A stretch of DNA of 64,000 bases from an uncultured Mucilaginibacter sp. (GTDB lineage: Bacteria > Bacteroidota > Bacteroidia > Sphingobacteriales > Sphingobacteriaceae). Of the stretch, positions 1-8,460 are shown one piece after another (position 1 is the stretch's first letter; the number at the start of each line of letters is the position of its first letter). Position numbers and translations under genes: made by a program. The stretch lies in NCBI GenBank assembly GCA_903864275.1, contig CAIPFE010000014.1:372001-436000 (forward strand), in the 5' to 3' direction. Below the pieces are notes generated by a model that was not told the DNA's origin, searched no databases, and saw only the letters and a list, made by a program, of their open reading frames with translations.

Positions 1-775
1 CGTTAAAGCGGTGGCCCTCCCAAAGCTGGTCGGTTTTTAAAGCCGATTGCATAATGGAGTTCACCGGGCCGATGGTATTGTTAACCTCGTGGGCCATCAT
101 GCGGATCACCTTACCATATACATTTTTCTCGGCAGCTAATATTTCCGCCGTCAGGTCCTCGATCATAATAAAATGCCGTGAAAAGCCACGATCAATAAAA
201 TGTGATTTTTGCAGCTTATAGGTATTTATCCCATCCGGCTTAACAACTATCGCTTCACCTGATCTTAGCTGTTTGATCTGCGTTAAAAGGGGATGTGAAA
301 ATTTATCAACCGGGTATCCAAGTACATGCCCCGCTTCCACCCCGATAATTTGCAGTGCCTTCGGGTTTATCTGCTGAATATTATCGTCATAATCTAAAAT
401 AACTATACCGGTAGGCGAGGTAAAAATTAATTTCTCTAAAAAAAAGTGCTGCTGTTCCTGTCGCGTACGTTCAGTGCGCAATTCATCCATCATCTGGTTG
501 TACACGCCGATCAGCTGGTCCATTTCGTGCTTGCCGGTCGACAAAAATTTCACATTAAAATCCCGGTCCTTTATGGCTTCAACACCCTGCATCAGCGTTT
601 TTAAGGGCTGTATCAACTGTCGGTACAATTGCCACGCTATTACAACCGAGATAATGATAAATACCTCTGATACAATGAAATATATCTTGTTATCATTGAA
701 TATAAAATAGCTGAGCACCAGGGCTACGAGGTGCAGGATAACGACAAATAAAATGTACTTAGTCCTCAGCTTCAT
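1..775 (-). CDS. Sensor histidine kinase, NtrB-like (C-terminal part outside window)
   Basis: Read directly from the minus strand; the frame stays open to the window edge, so about 258 N-terminal residues are visible. Two close membrane helices (about residues 7-25 and 31-47) are joined by a very short loop, so there is almost no periplasmic sensor domain. A HAMP-like linker with a QPLKTL stretch follows, then a PAS-like region (GIVILDYDDNIQQINPKAL) and the start of a dimerisation domain with the phospho-acceptor His in MMAHEVNNTIGPVN. The ATPase domain lies beyond base 1. The start at 775 overlaps the end of the upstream regulator gene by 17 bases, which suggests translational coupling. It is probably the partner kinase of the NtrC-type regulator and may sense a membrane or cytoplasmic cue. 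Confidence 0.9.
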   Translation of the reverse strand, partial: MKLRTKYILFVVILHLVALVLSYFIFNDNKIYFIVSEVFIIISVVIAWQLYRQLIQPLKTLMQGVEAIKDRDFNVKFLSTGKHEMDQLIGVYNQMMDELRTERTRQEQQHFFLEKLIFTSPTGIVILDYDDNIQQINPKALQIIGVEAGHVLGYPVDKFSHPLLTQIKQLRSGEAIVVKPDGINTYKLQKSHFIDRGFSRHFIMIEDLTAEILAAEKNVYGKVIRMMAHEVNNTIGPVNSIMQSALKTDQLWEGHRFN

Positions 776-2132
776 CGTAAGGAATTTGATATTTGTCGAG
801 CCGGCGGTATAAGGCGCTGCGGGTTAGCCCCAGGGACGCGGCGGCTTTTGATATCTTGTTTTTATGATATTCCATTGCCCTTTTTATCATTTCTACCTCT
901 ACCTCTTCCAAAGTTAAAGTGCCGATACCCGGCAATTGTATATTCCCCTTTTTTACCGGCGATAGCTCCAGCTGCGACTGGAAGTCGCCGATATCCAATT
1001 CATCGTTTTTGCTTACCAATATGGTCCGCTCCACCATATTTTTCAACTGCCTGATATTACCGGGTAAAGGTAACTGCTGCAGCCACTTCAGGGCGCTGTT
1101 GGAAACAGACAATGCCGGGCGGCCATATATTTCTTTTAAATTATTAATAAAAAAGTTAACCAGCAAAGGAATATCTTTTGGCCGCTCGCGCAAAGCTGGC
1201 AAATAAACAGTTATTAGATTGATACGGTATAACAAATCTTCCCTGAACGTTGCCCTGCTAACCATTTCGCCCAGGTTTTTGTTGGTAGCACAAACAATGC
1301 GCACGTCTACAGTTTTACTGCGGCTGCTGCCCAGAACTTCGTACGTACGGTCCTGCAGAACGCGCAAAAGCTTTACCTGGCTGCTGGCATCAAGATCGCC
1401 AATCTCATCTAAAAAAATAGTCCCCTTATTGGCCATTTCAAAGCGGCCTGTCCGGTCGAACCGGGCATCGGTAAAAGCCCCCCGCACATGCCCGAACATC
1501 TCACTTTCAAACAACGACGTTGAGATACCGCCAAGGTTTACCTTTATAAAAGGCTTGTTACGCCGCAGGCTGTTTTGGTGGATTGCTTCGGCTATCAATT
1601 CCTTACCGGTACCGCTTTCACCCATAACAAGGATGGAAGCGTCAGTACCAGCAACCCGGCCGATGGTCTCCAAAATATTCAGCATTTTAGGGTCCTCCCC
1701 TATGATGTGCTCAAATTTGTAGGTTTTATCAAGCTGTTTGCGTGTGTGATGCCCTGTCTTTTGTTCTTTCAGATCCAATAGCGTCTTAACAGATTGCAAC
1801 AGATGATCATTGTTCCAGGGTTTATTGATAAAATCACTGGCCCCTGCCTTCATCCCCTGCACCGCCAGCTCAATGCTTGCCCAGCCGGTGATGAGGATAA
1901 CAGGTATCTTAACATTTACCTGTTTTATTTTATCCAACAAGGCCATACCCTCTTTTCCTGATGTATCATTAGAAAAATTAAGGTCAAGCAGGATCAGTTC
2001 GGGTTCATTTTTCCTAATGACTTTTATTGCTTCGCCGGGTTCAGCGCAATCGGATACTTCGTAGCCCTCGTCTTTTAATAAGAGTACTAAAGAGGTGCGT
2101 ACGGCAATATCATCGTCAATGATCAGTATCAT
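759..2132 (-). CDS. Sigma-54-dependent response regulator, NtrC family
   Basis: A 457-residue regulator with the classic three-part layout. The receiver domain (about 1-118) has acidic residues D6-D8, phospho-acceptor D50 and K104. The AAA+ sigma-54 interaction domain (about 140-370) has Walker A GESGTGKE at 171, Walker B around 238-246 and the sigma-54-contacting loop at 218. That loop reads GAFTDA instead of GAFTGA. A Fis-type helix-turn-helix at the C-terminus includes KAAASLGLTRSALYRRL. It should activate sigma-54 promoters when phosphorylated by the overlapping kinase. A good sigma-54 promoter match lies upstream of the first gene of the same transporter gene set, so autoregulation of the locus is likely. 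It follows the second permease gene after an inverted-repeat element. Confidence 0.95.
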   Translation of the reverse strand: MILIIDDDIAVRTSLVLLLKDEGYEVSDCAEPGEAIKVIRKNEPELILLDLNFSNDTSGKEGMALLDKIKQVNVKIPVILITGWASIELAVQGMKAGASDFINKPWNNDHLLQSVKTLLDLKEQKTGHHTRKQLDKTYKFEHIIGEDPKMLNILETIGRVAGTDASILVMGESGTGKELIAEAIHQNSLRRNKPFIKVNLGGISTSLFESEMFGHVRGAFTDARFDRTGRFEMANKGTIFLDEIGDLDASSQVKLLRVLQDRTYEVLGSSRSKTVDVRIVCATNKNLGEMVSRATFREDLLYRINLITVYLPALRERPKDIPLLVNFFINNLKEIYGRPALSVSNSALKWLQQLPLPGNIRQLKNMVERTILVSKNDELDIGDFQSQLELSPVKKGNIQLPGIGTLTLEEVEVEMIKRAMEYHKNKISKAAASLGLTRSALYRRLDKYQIPYDEAED

Positions 2133-2150
2133 AATTGAATATACAATTTT

Positions 2151-2253
2151 TTGTCTGAACCGTTGATTAAACTGATTTTATTGATTTCACAGATTTCGCC
2201 AAAATAAAAATCAGCGTAATAAAGTAAATCAGTTTAATCAACGGTTCAGACAA
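2151..2253. repeat. Inverted-repeat element (TGTCTGAACC family), copy 1
   Basis: The arms at 2151-2178 and 2226-2253 are perfect reverse complements over 28 bases and enclose about 47 bases of AT-rich sequence. The outer end reads TTGTCTGAACCG. The element fills the gap between the stop codon of the permease gene (2254) and the regulator gene start (2132). A transcript in either direction would form a long stable hairpin. A second copy with different but equally self-complementary arms is at 8356-8460. Confidence 0.9.
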
Positions 2254-3438
2254 CTACTCCTCATGCAAAGCCACCGCCGGGTAAATTGCCGCCGCTTGTT
2301 TACCGGGGTGCAGCGAACAAACAAACACCAGCAAATAAATGAATATTATCGACAAAAACAGCGCTATAATATAAACGCTTGCAGGCAGGCTAAATACATT
2401 TAACAAAGGGAACTGAATGGCGAAAAATGTCCCGATTATCAGAGACAAAGTGGCCAGTATCATAGCCTCAAACACCAGCTGCGATGAAACTGAATTGCCG
2501 GTAGCACCAATGGCCCTGCGCAAACCTATCTCGCCCCTTCGTTTATTGATATTGTACCATAGCACGCCAAACAGGCCCAAAGCAACATTGATGATCAAGA
2601 AACATGCTACAATTAACAACACTATTATAGGTACTAATGTAAAGTAGTTGATGCTTACGCGTTTATCGGCAAGGTGCTCAATCTCCACGTCCGAGTTTTT
2701 CATATAATTGGCAACGGTTTTATACAGTTTGCCCTCAAAAGTAGCATCAGCATCCGGGGTAACCTTTACCAGCATTTTCCCCAGCCACCTGAAAGAACCG
2801 GTATCGGTTCTTTGGTAAAGGCCAGCCTCCGTATTTGCGTAATCTCCCTTTATTTTAATAGATTGCACCACCCCTATCACTCTCATTTTACTTTTATTGT
2901 CACCGTCGCCAATTAGTTTTCCGAGCGCCGAGCCATTGCCAAACAGTTTTTCTTTAAGATCAGAGTTAATAACAATTGGTTTGCTTTTTGTGGCGTAATC
3001 GCCTTTATTGAACCAGCGCCCTTCAAGCAAGTCCATATTCAAAACGTTTTTATAATTATCATCAACGGTGTACCAGTTATTGCCGTCCATTTTTTTATTG
3101 TTGAACGTTATACCACCCGTGTTCATGTTTTGGGTAAAGGGGGTATTATCGGCAGTGAAGCTTACCTGTTTAACCTGGGGCAACGACTTTATAGTTTGTA
3201 CCAGGGTGCTGTAATACAGGTTAAGCGAATCAGTGTTTTTTGTTTGGTACGAGTTACTATAATTGATGACCCAAACACCCTGGTAATCAAGACCCATAGG
3301 TTTTTTATAATTATGGTAATAATACACAACAAGTGTAAATACTGCGAATATGACCAGGAACGAGACGAGTATCTCGGACATTAATAAAAAGTTTTGTTTC
3401 TTTTTATTCCAGATCAGTTTAAATAAATGCTTGAACAT
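2254..3438 (-). CDS. ABC transporter permease, MacB/FtsX type (second permease)
   Basis: About 394 residues. The open frame reaches a TTG at 3465, but ATG 3438 (MFKHLFKLIW) matches the start style of this family and leaves a 32-base gap to the upstream permease. An N-terminal transmembrane helix (about 15-40) is followed by a MacB-type periplasmic core (about 45-270) and an FtsX domain with three helices near the C-terminus, including a RRGEIGLRRAIGAT stretch between helices. Such proteins do not move substrate through the membrane in the usual way. They transmit ATP-driven motion to the periplasm and work with an adaptor and TolC. This is the last transporter gene before the hairpin element and the regulatory genes, and it probably forms a heterodimer with the preceding permease. 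Confidence 0.9.
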   Translation of the reverse strand: MFKHLFKLIWNKKKQNFLLMSEILVSFLVIFAVFTLVVYYYHNYKKPMGLDYQGVWVINYSNSYQTKNTDSLNLYYSTLVQTIKSLPQVKQVSFTADNTPFTQNMNTGGITFNNKKMDGNNWYTVDDNYKNVLNMDLLEGRWFNKGDYATKSKPIVINSDLKEKLFGNGSALGKLIGDGDNKSKMRVIGVVQSIKIKGDYANTEAGLYQRTDTGSFRWLGKMLVKVTPDADATFEGKLYKTVANYMKNSDVEIEHLADKRVSINYFTLVPIIVLLIVACFLIINVALGLFGVLWYNINKRRGEIGLRRAIGATGNSVSSQLVFEAMILATLSLIIGTFFAIQFPLLNVFSLPASVYIIALFLSIIFIYLLVFVCSLHPGKQAAAIYPAVALHEE

Positions 3439-3469
3439 GATATTTTGATTTAAATGATTTGACAAATTT

Positions 3470-4696
3470 TTATTGCGCCTTTAAGGCTGTTACCACATCT
3501 AATTTCGACATGCGCCAAGCTGGGTAAACACCCGATAACAGGCCAAAGAACAAACAAACCAGTAAGCCGATAAACAATACCGTAAAGTTTACCGATAACT
3601 CGAGATTGGGAATAAGGTTAGCGCTGTTAATGATGTAAATGGCGACTATTGACAAGAAAAGCCCTGCCAGTCCGCCTAATAATGTAAGGATAATGTTTTC
3701 GACAATAAACTGGTAAACAAGCGTCTTTGACGAAGCGCCAAAGGCCTTGCGAACGCCAATTTCTGATGAACGTTCCATTATGCGTGTAATGTTGATGTTA
3801 ACCAGGTTAAGCGTGGGCAGCAGCATAAACAAGAACACGAATACGCTTATTATAGTCAGCACCAACACTACCCCTGATTGATTTTCATTACCGGTATCAA
3901 CATAGGCAGCGATATACTTGTCGGCATGGCTATAGATTTTGTTAAAATCCTTACTTTCCATGGGTATCCTTTGCACCATTTGGTCATACTCATCGTGCAT
4001 TTTTGGCAAGTCGTCTTTTGAATTAGCCAATAAAATAGCGGTATACCCGCCCCGGTATCCTTTATCCTTATAATCGCTTTTTGAAACAGTATAAGGCAGG
4101 TATATATCGCTATAGGTCATGTAGCTGGTGATCGGTATATTTTTAACCACACCTGTTACCCGGTATTTTACGTTATCAGCTTCGATATATTTGCCAATAA
4201 CCGAAGGCACATCCCCGAAGTATTCATTTTTCATGTCTTCGGATATTACGGCTACTTTTTCGGCATTTTCAACCTGTTTTTTGTCGAAGGCTTTGCCTTC
4301 TACAAAATCATATTCCATTATATCCCAGTAAACGGCATCTGTATATTTATAATTTACAGCTATTTTTTTATTGTTGATATAGGTATTGGTGCCATTAAAA
4401 CCCGAGCATATTGCCATTTTAGCCGGTGTTTTCAGGTTCCTGGCAAAATGATCTAAAAAGTAATAAGACGGCGCCCCCGAGCTCATATTTCCTTTACCCA
4501 CTTCTTCCAGGCGGGCAATGTACAGCGACCTGTCTCTTTTCCTGTCGGGGTAATTATCACCAACCACCTTATCAATAAAAGCGGTTAAAACTAATAATAT
4601 GGTGAGCGTAAAGCTGATACCAAAAAGGCTTATGAAGGTGAAGAACTTTCTTCGCCTCAATACTGCTATGGCTATTTTAAAATAATTTTTTAACAT
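3470..4696 (-). CDS. ABC transporter permease, MacB/FtsX type (first permease)
   Basis: A 408-residue permease with one N-terminal helix (about 20-42), a large MacB-type periplasmic domain (about 45-270) and three C-terminal helices of an FtsX domain. The conserved cytoplasmic motif RSSEIGVRKAFGAS lies between the first two of these, and the end reads SGVYPAWRMSKLDVVTALKAQ. It is paralogous in layout to the next gene downstream. It lies 23 bases after the ATPase gene, in one operon with adaptor, TolC and ATPase. Two separate permease genes plus a separate ATPase differ from E. coli MacB, where ATPase and permease are fused; the split form is common in Bacteroidota. Substrate unknown. Confidence 0.92.
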   Translation of the reverse strand: MLKNYFKIAIAVLRRRKFFTFISLFGISFTLTILLVLTAFIDKVVGDNYPDRKRDRSLYIARLEEVGKGNMSSGAPSYYFLDHFARNLKTPAKMAICSGFNGTNTYINNKKIAVNYKYTDAVYWDIMEYDFVEGKAFDKKQVENAEKVAVISEDMKNEYFGDVPSVIGKYIEADNVKYRVTGVVKNIPITSYMTYSDIYLPYTVSKSDYKDKGYRGGYTAILLANSKDDLPKMHDEYDQMVQRIPMESKDFNKIYSHADKYIAAYVDTGNENQSGVVLVLTIISVFVFLFMLLPTLNLVNINITRIMERSSEIGVRKAFGASSKTLVYQFIVENIILTLLGGLAGLFLSIVAIYIINSANLIPNLELSVNFTVLFIGLLVCLFFGLLSGVYPAWRMSKLDVVTALKAQ

Positions 4697-4719
4697 GATC
4701 TTAATTTTTACCTGGTTAA

Positions 4720-5385
4720 TTACTGAACCTGTGATCCATCAAATAAGCGCACCAGCCGGTGTGTTTTATGCGCCATGTTTTCATCGTGCGTAACCATTAC
4801 GATGGTCGTGCCGTCTTTTTGGTTAAGCTGTAACAAAATATCCAGTATCTCGCTGCCCATGGCACTGTCGAGGTTGCCGGTTGGCTCGTCGGCCAGTATA
4901 ATTTCGGGGCGGCCCACAATAGCCCTGGCGATGGCCACGCGTTGTTTTTGCCCGCCTGATAACTGGTTTGGGAAATGCTTTACGCGATTAGCCAGGCCTA
5001 CTTTTTCAAGCGCTTCGGTGGCAAGCATTTTCCTTTCTTTGGCGGTGCTGTCGCGATATAACAAGGGCAGTTCTACATTATCCAGCACCTGTAGGTCGTT
5101 GATCAGGTGATAGCTCTGGAAAATAAACCCAAGTTTTTTGTTGCGGAACGCTGCCAGTTGTTTATCCGATAAATGATCGGTTTTTTGGTTATCGATTTTA
5201 ATATCGCCTTTTGAAGGGGCATCCAGCAAGCCCATAATATTGAGCAAAGTGCTTTTTCCACAGCCCGATGGGCCCATGATGGATAAAAACTCCCCTTTGG
5301 CTATATCGAGGTTAATGCTGCTGAGCGCTAATGTTTCTACCGTGCTTGTGCGGTAAACTTTTTCAATGTTTTGTAATCGTATCAT
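4720..5385 (-). CDS. ABC transporter ATP-binding protein, LolD/MacB type
   Basis: A 221-residue nucleotide-binding subunit, full length for the LolD/MacB group. Walker A GPSGCGKST spans 38-46, the Q-loop lies near FQSYHL (89-94), the signature LSGGQ is at 142-146, and Walker B ILADEP at 163-168 carries the catalytic E167, followed by the D-loop NLDS and the H-loop in MVTHDE. It should power the two FtsX-type permeases encoded just downstream. The gene follows the TolC gene by about 50 bases, which contain short direct repeats of an AGTGATT-like word. The substrate cannot be deduced from this subunit. Confidence 0.96.
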   Translation of the reverse strand: MIRLQNIEKVYRTSTVETLALSSINLDIAKGEFLSIMGPSGCGKSTLLNIMGLLDAPSKGDIKIDNQKTDHLSDKQLAAFRNKKLGFIFQSYHLINDLQVLDNVELPLLYRDSTAKERKMLATEALEKVGLANRVKHFPNQLSGGQKQRVAIARAIVGRPEIILADEPTGNLDSAMGSEILDILLQLNQKDGTTIVMVTHDENMAHKTHRLVRLFDGSQVQ

Positions 5386-5435
5386 CGTTTTAATTATTGA
5401 ATTAGTGATTTAGTGATTTGTTTAATGTTGATTTT

Positions 5436-6920
5436 CTATTTATAACTTATTTTTTGATTCTTTTCAAAGTCGAATAACGACAAATACCGCAACTCATAAT
5501 AAGCGCTCCAAAAATCCCGCAAGGACTGTACATAATCCCGTTTGGCCTGGTCGTTTTCGGTAAATGCGATGCTCAGGTCGGTGATGCTCAGGTCTCCCAA
5601 TACATAGCGTTCCCTTGCTATTTTATATTTTTCTGATGCGATGCTGTCAGCTTCGGCCGTTAAGGTCAGTTGTTCTTTCATCACATTAAATAAGGATACC
5701 TGCGTAACGATCTGTTGTTTGAAGGTCTGCTTATCCTGCTCAACTGAGTATTCTGTCAATTGCTGGTTTGCTTCCGCGGTTTTTATTTTGGCCTTAGACC
5801 TACCCCAATCTAATACAGGGATTGAAAACTGCAGTTCAAGCAATTGCTGGTTTTGAGGCGAACGGTAAACGCCGGGGATACTGGTTGCCGAATTTGAAGT
5901 ACCAAGATTTGCGGTTAAAGTAGCGGTTAAGCCGGTTTGGCCGTGTGCGAGGGCCACATCCCGCTTGGCTTCGGCTACGCGCCTCATAAATGCTATCGCA
6001 TCGGACCGGTTTGCAAAAGCTTCGGCCAAAACCTTATCGGTAGTTACGGTCATCTGGCTGATGTTTTCGGGCACTATCAAAGCGATCTTATCATCGCCTT
6101 CCTGGCCAATATAGCTCCGCAGATTGAGGGTGGCTATTTCCATGTCGCGCTTTGCCGTTCCCACTGCTTTTCTTGCATTCAATTGTTCTAACTGCAGCTG
6201 CAAGATTTCATTCTTCGATATTTTTCCAAGATCAAATTTCAGATTAGCTATTTTTAATATCTTCTGGATACTGATAAGGTTATTTTCCGCTGTCCCCAGG
6301 TTGATCTGGGCCAGTAAAAGATCAAAGAAATAGCCCGTTACAGTGATCGATATCTGTTCCTGCGCTTCGATATAGGCCTGCTTGCTTTCATTATACAATA
6401 ACGGCTGTATCTTATTGTCCCATTTTAAACTGTTGAACTGGCCCAGGGGCTGACTGAAACCAATAGCGTAAGGTGTACCGTTGTACAGGATGTTATTCCG
6501 GTCAAAGTCATCAAAGCGCTGCATCTGCGTCATGCCATAAATGGTTGCCCCGGTGGCGGTTATGCTTTGGCTAAAATTTAAAGTCACCGCCGAATTATCG
6601 TAATGGATCGACTGAAACAATATGGATCCGTCAGGCTGTATAACCGGGGTACTTGTTTTACTATAACCGGGCAGGTTGCCGCTTAACGACAGCTGCGGCT
6701 GATAATTTGATTTATAGGTGCGCCATTGCCAGTATTTTGTTTCCCTGGTGGTAACCGCTTGCTTGGCGGCTATTGAATTGCCCTTCGCCATTTCGACCAC
6801 CTGCTGCAAAGTAAGCCGCAGGGTGTCACCAGGCGCAGCACAAAATCCGCTGTAGCTGATGGTTAGAAGACACATGAGGTATAAGTATTTCACCGTTGAT
6901 TTTATTGATTTGTTTGTCAT
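5436..6920 (-). CDS. TolC-family outer membrane efflux protein
   Basis: A 494-residue protein. A Sec signal peptide (about 1-29, ending near SGFCAAPGD) is followed by two outer membrane efflux repeats rich in coiled-coil heptads. The N-terminal repeat starts DTLRLTLQQVVEMAKGNSIAAKQAV; the second half carries the typical AEANQQLTEYSVEQDK helix. It should trimerise into an outer membrane channel and alpha-helical tunnel that docks with the adaptor encoded immediately upstream. The 59-base gap to the adaptor gene holds degenerate TCATTGG/TCTCTAATC words. Its place between adaptor and ABC genes supports one envelope-spanning exporter. Specificity is unknown. Confidence 0.93.
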   Translation of the reverse strand: MTNKSIKSTVKYLYLMCLLTISYSGFCAAPGDTLRLTLQQVVEMAKGNSIAAKQAVTTRETKYWQWRTYKSNYQPQLSLSGNLPGYSKTSTPVIQPDGSILFQSIHYDNSAVTLNFSQSITATGATIYGMTQMQRFDDFDRNNILYNGTPYAIGFSQPLGQFNSLKWDNKIQPLLYNESKQAYIEAQEQISITVTGYFFDLLLAQINLGTAENNLISIQKILKIANLKFDLGKISKNEILQLQLEQLNARKAVGTAKRDMEIATLNLRSYIGQEGDDKIALIVPENISQMTVTTDKVLAEAFANRSDAIAFMRRVAEAKRDVALAHGQTGLTATLTANLGTSNSATSIPGVYRSPQNQQLLELQFSIPVLDWGRSKAKIKTAEANQQLTEYSVEQDKQTFKQQIVTQVSLFNVMKEQLTLTAEADSIASEKYKIARERYVLGDLSITDLSIAFTENDQAKRDYVQSLRDFWSAYYELRYLSLFDFEKNQKISYK

Positions 6921-6979
6921 TAGTCATTGTGTCATTGGTCATTAGTTTTCTTTCGGAAGAAGACACTAATCACTGGTCT

Positions 6980-8227
6980 CTAATCTCTGATCTCTATTTC
7001 CTTCGAATTTTTAAACTCGTTCATATCTGATGTGATCACGACATCACCGGGTTTTACGCCGTCTTTTATTTCCACGTAATCAAAATTGGTGAGGCCGATG
7101 TGAACTGTCCGGCGTTCGGCTTTTCCGTTGCTTACCACAAAAATGTCCTGCAGTGTTGGCCCCTTAAATGCGGCGCCGTTTGCCACACGCATGATGTGGT
7201 TATGTGTCGCCGTGATCAGGTAAACATCAACTTTCATATTGGGCCTTAGCTGTTTATTATTGCGGTCGTCCAATTGAATGTCGAACGAAATGATGCTGTT
7301 TTGGATGGATGGAGATACATTGATCACATGCCCGCGTAACTGGGTATCATTGATAAGCACTATAACAGGCAGCCCGGTATGTACCTGGTCGAGGGAGTTA
7401 TCAGAAATACTGCCCTGTACTTTAAAGCTGCTAAGATCAGCTATCCGCGCAAGGGACTCACCTTCTTTTATATTGGCACCTATGTTTTTATTTACGTAGG
7501 TGACCACACCTGCCCGGGTGGCAACAATATCGGCAAGGTTTAATTTGTGTTGCAATGCATTGAGGTCGCTGTTCAGCACATCTGCGGCAAGCTGAGCTTC
7601 TTTGATCTCGATCTGCATGGTTTGCTGCTTATTCTTTATCTCGTTCTCGATTTGCTTCTTCTCCAGCTGTGCCACTTTTAAATTGAGTTCGGCCTGTTCA
7701 ATTCCTTCCTTTGTACCGCCGCCTGCGTTATATAAACGCTTCGCGTTTTCGACAGCATCCGCCAGGTCGCTGATGTGCAGCTGTTTAATGTCGTTGTTTG
7801 ATTGTATATCGAAAAAGCTTTTATTAAGATCAAGCTTCAGTTTTTGGATCTCATTTTGTTTTGATTCGAGCTGGAATTTCTGCTTGTCATCGTCGTTTTG
7901 GGCCGCCGATTTATCAAGGGTGAGTATGGACTGCCCGGCCTTAACTTTATTGCCTGCATCCATAGTAACATTTTTTATGGATGCGTTAATGGGGCTGGTG
8001 ATGATCTCTTCAAACTCAGGTAAAACCTCGCCGGTTGCATTGATGGTGTTTTCTATATCCCCTACCTGTACAACAGCGGTTGTTATCTCTGATCTTTTAA
8101 GCGTTGATTTAAATATTACGCGTACCAGCCATATAGCTAATACCAATACTGCTACGCTTATAAGTGTAATAACAATTGCTTTTTTCTTGTTTTGGGATGA
8201 AACCTCCTGTGTAATTTCTTTGTCCAT
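6980..8227 (-). CDS. Periplasmic adaptor (membrane fusion protein), MacA/HlyD-like
   Basis: A 415-residue adaptor with one N-terminal membrane helix (about 17-40) and no lipobox. A biotinyl-lipoyl-like half motif (NASIKNVTMDAGNKVKAGQ, about 78-97) is followed by a long coiled coil (about 105-225), the second lipoyl half, a beta-barrel domain and a membrane-proximal domain. This layout fits the MacA group, which links an inner membrane ABC pump to TolC. It is the first gene of the exporter operon. ATG 8227 has an AAGG ribosome-binding sequence nearby, and the sigma-54 promoter match ends only about 25 bases upstream, so the leader would be very short. Confidence 0.92.
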   Translation of the reverse strand: MDKEITQEVSSQNKKKAIVITLISVAVLVLAIWLVRVIFKSTLKRSEITTAVVQVGDIENTINATGEVLPEFEEIITSPINASIKNVTMDAGNKVKAGQSILTLDKSAAQNDDDKQKFQLESKQNEIQKLKLDLNKSFFDIQSNNDIKQLHISDLADAVENAKRLYNAGGGTKEGIEQAELNLKVAQLEKKQIENEIKNKQQTMQIEIKEAQLAADVLNSDLNALQHKLNLADIVATRAGVVTYVNKNIGANIKEGESLARIADLSSFKVQGSISDNSLDQVHTGLPVIVLINDTQLRGHVINVSPSIQNSIISFDIQLDDRNNKQLRPNMKVDVYLITATHNHIMRVANGAAFKGPTLQDIFVVSNGKAERRTVHIGLTNFDYVEIKDGVKPGDVVITSDMNEFKNSKEIEIRD

Positions 8228-8238
8228 AGTACCTTGTA

Positions 8239-8258
8239 TTGCATAGTTTTATGCAATC
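8239..8258. promoter_or_regulatory. Palindrome overlapping the sigma-54 -12 element
   Basis: Eight-base arms ATTGCATA and TATGCAAT are separated by four bases and overlap the -12 element and predicted transcription start of the promoter at 8252-8267. A protein bound here would block RNA polymerase, or the palindrome may be fortuitous. No regulator can be assigned from sequence alone. Confidence 0.4.
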
Positions 8259-8267
8259 ACTGTACCA
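8252..8267 (-). promoter_or_regulatory. Putative sigma-54 (RpoN) promoter of the exporter operon
   Basis: On the minus strand the sequence reads TGGTAC-AGTGA-TTGCA, against the consensus TGGCAC-N5-TTGCA. The invariant GG and GC doublets are present with exactly ten bases between them. The predicted start falls near 8241, about 14 bases before the ATG of the adaptor gene. A sigma-54 activator gene of the NtrC family is encoded at the end of the same gene set, which supports the call. The activator binding site was not identified; a candidate region is the GATCGATATC-rich stretch near 8319-8331. Confidence 0.75.
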
Positions 8268-8355
8268 AAGTCAAAATATTGATTATTAGCTATTTATGAT
8301 TTTGTGATATTTGAAAAGCGATCGATATCGGACAAAAAGTTTGAAAATGGACGTT

Positions 8356-8460
8356 GTCTGAACCGGGATTAAGCGGATTTTACTGATTTCCCGGATGCTT
8401 GTATAACGCAAAATTAAAAATCAGATGAATCCATAAAATCTGCTTAATCCCGGTTCAGAC
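8356..8460. repeat. Inverted-repeat element (TGTCTGAACC family), copy 2
   Basis: The arms 8356-8382 and 8434-8460 pair over 27 bases with one C/T mismatch that still allows a G-U pair in RNA. The outer 10 bases equal those of copy 1 (GTCTGAACCG), but the inner arm reads GGGATTAAGCGG instead of GTTGATTAAACTG. Both arms changed together. The element overlaps the last bases of the FAD oxidoreductase gene and supplies its TGA stop. Confidence 0.88.

Noticed and set aside
848..1781. Several plus-strand open frames of 60-170 codons within the regulator gene
   Set aside because: They lie antisense to a clear NtrC-family coding sequence, have no family motifs and are typical shadow frames.
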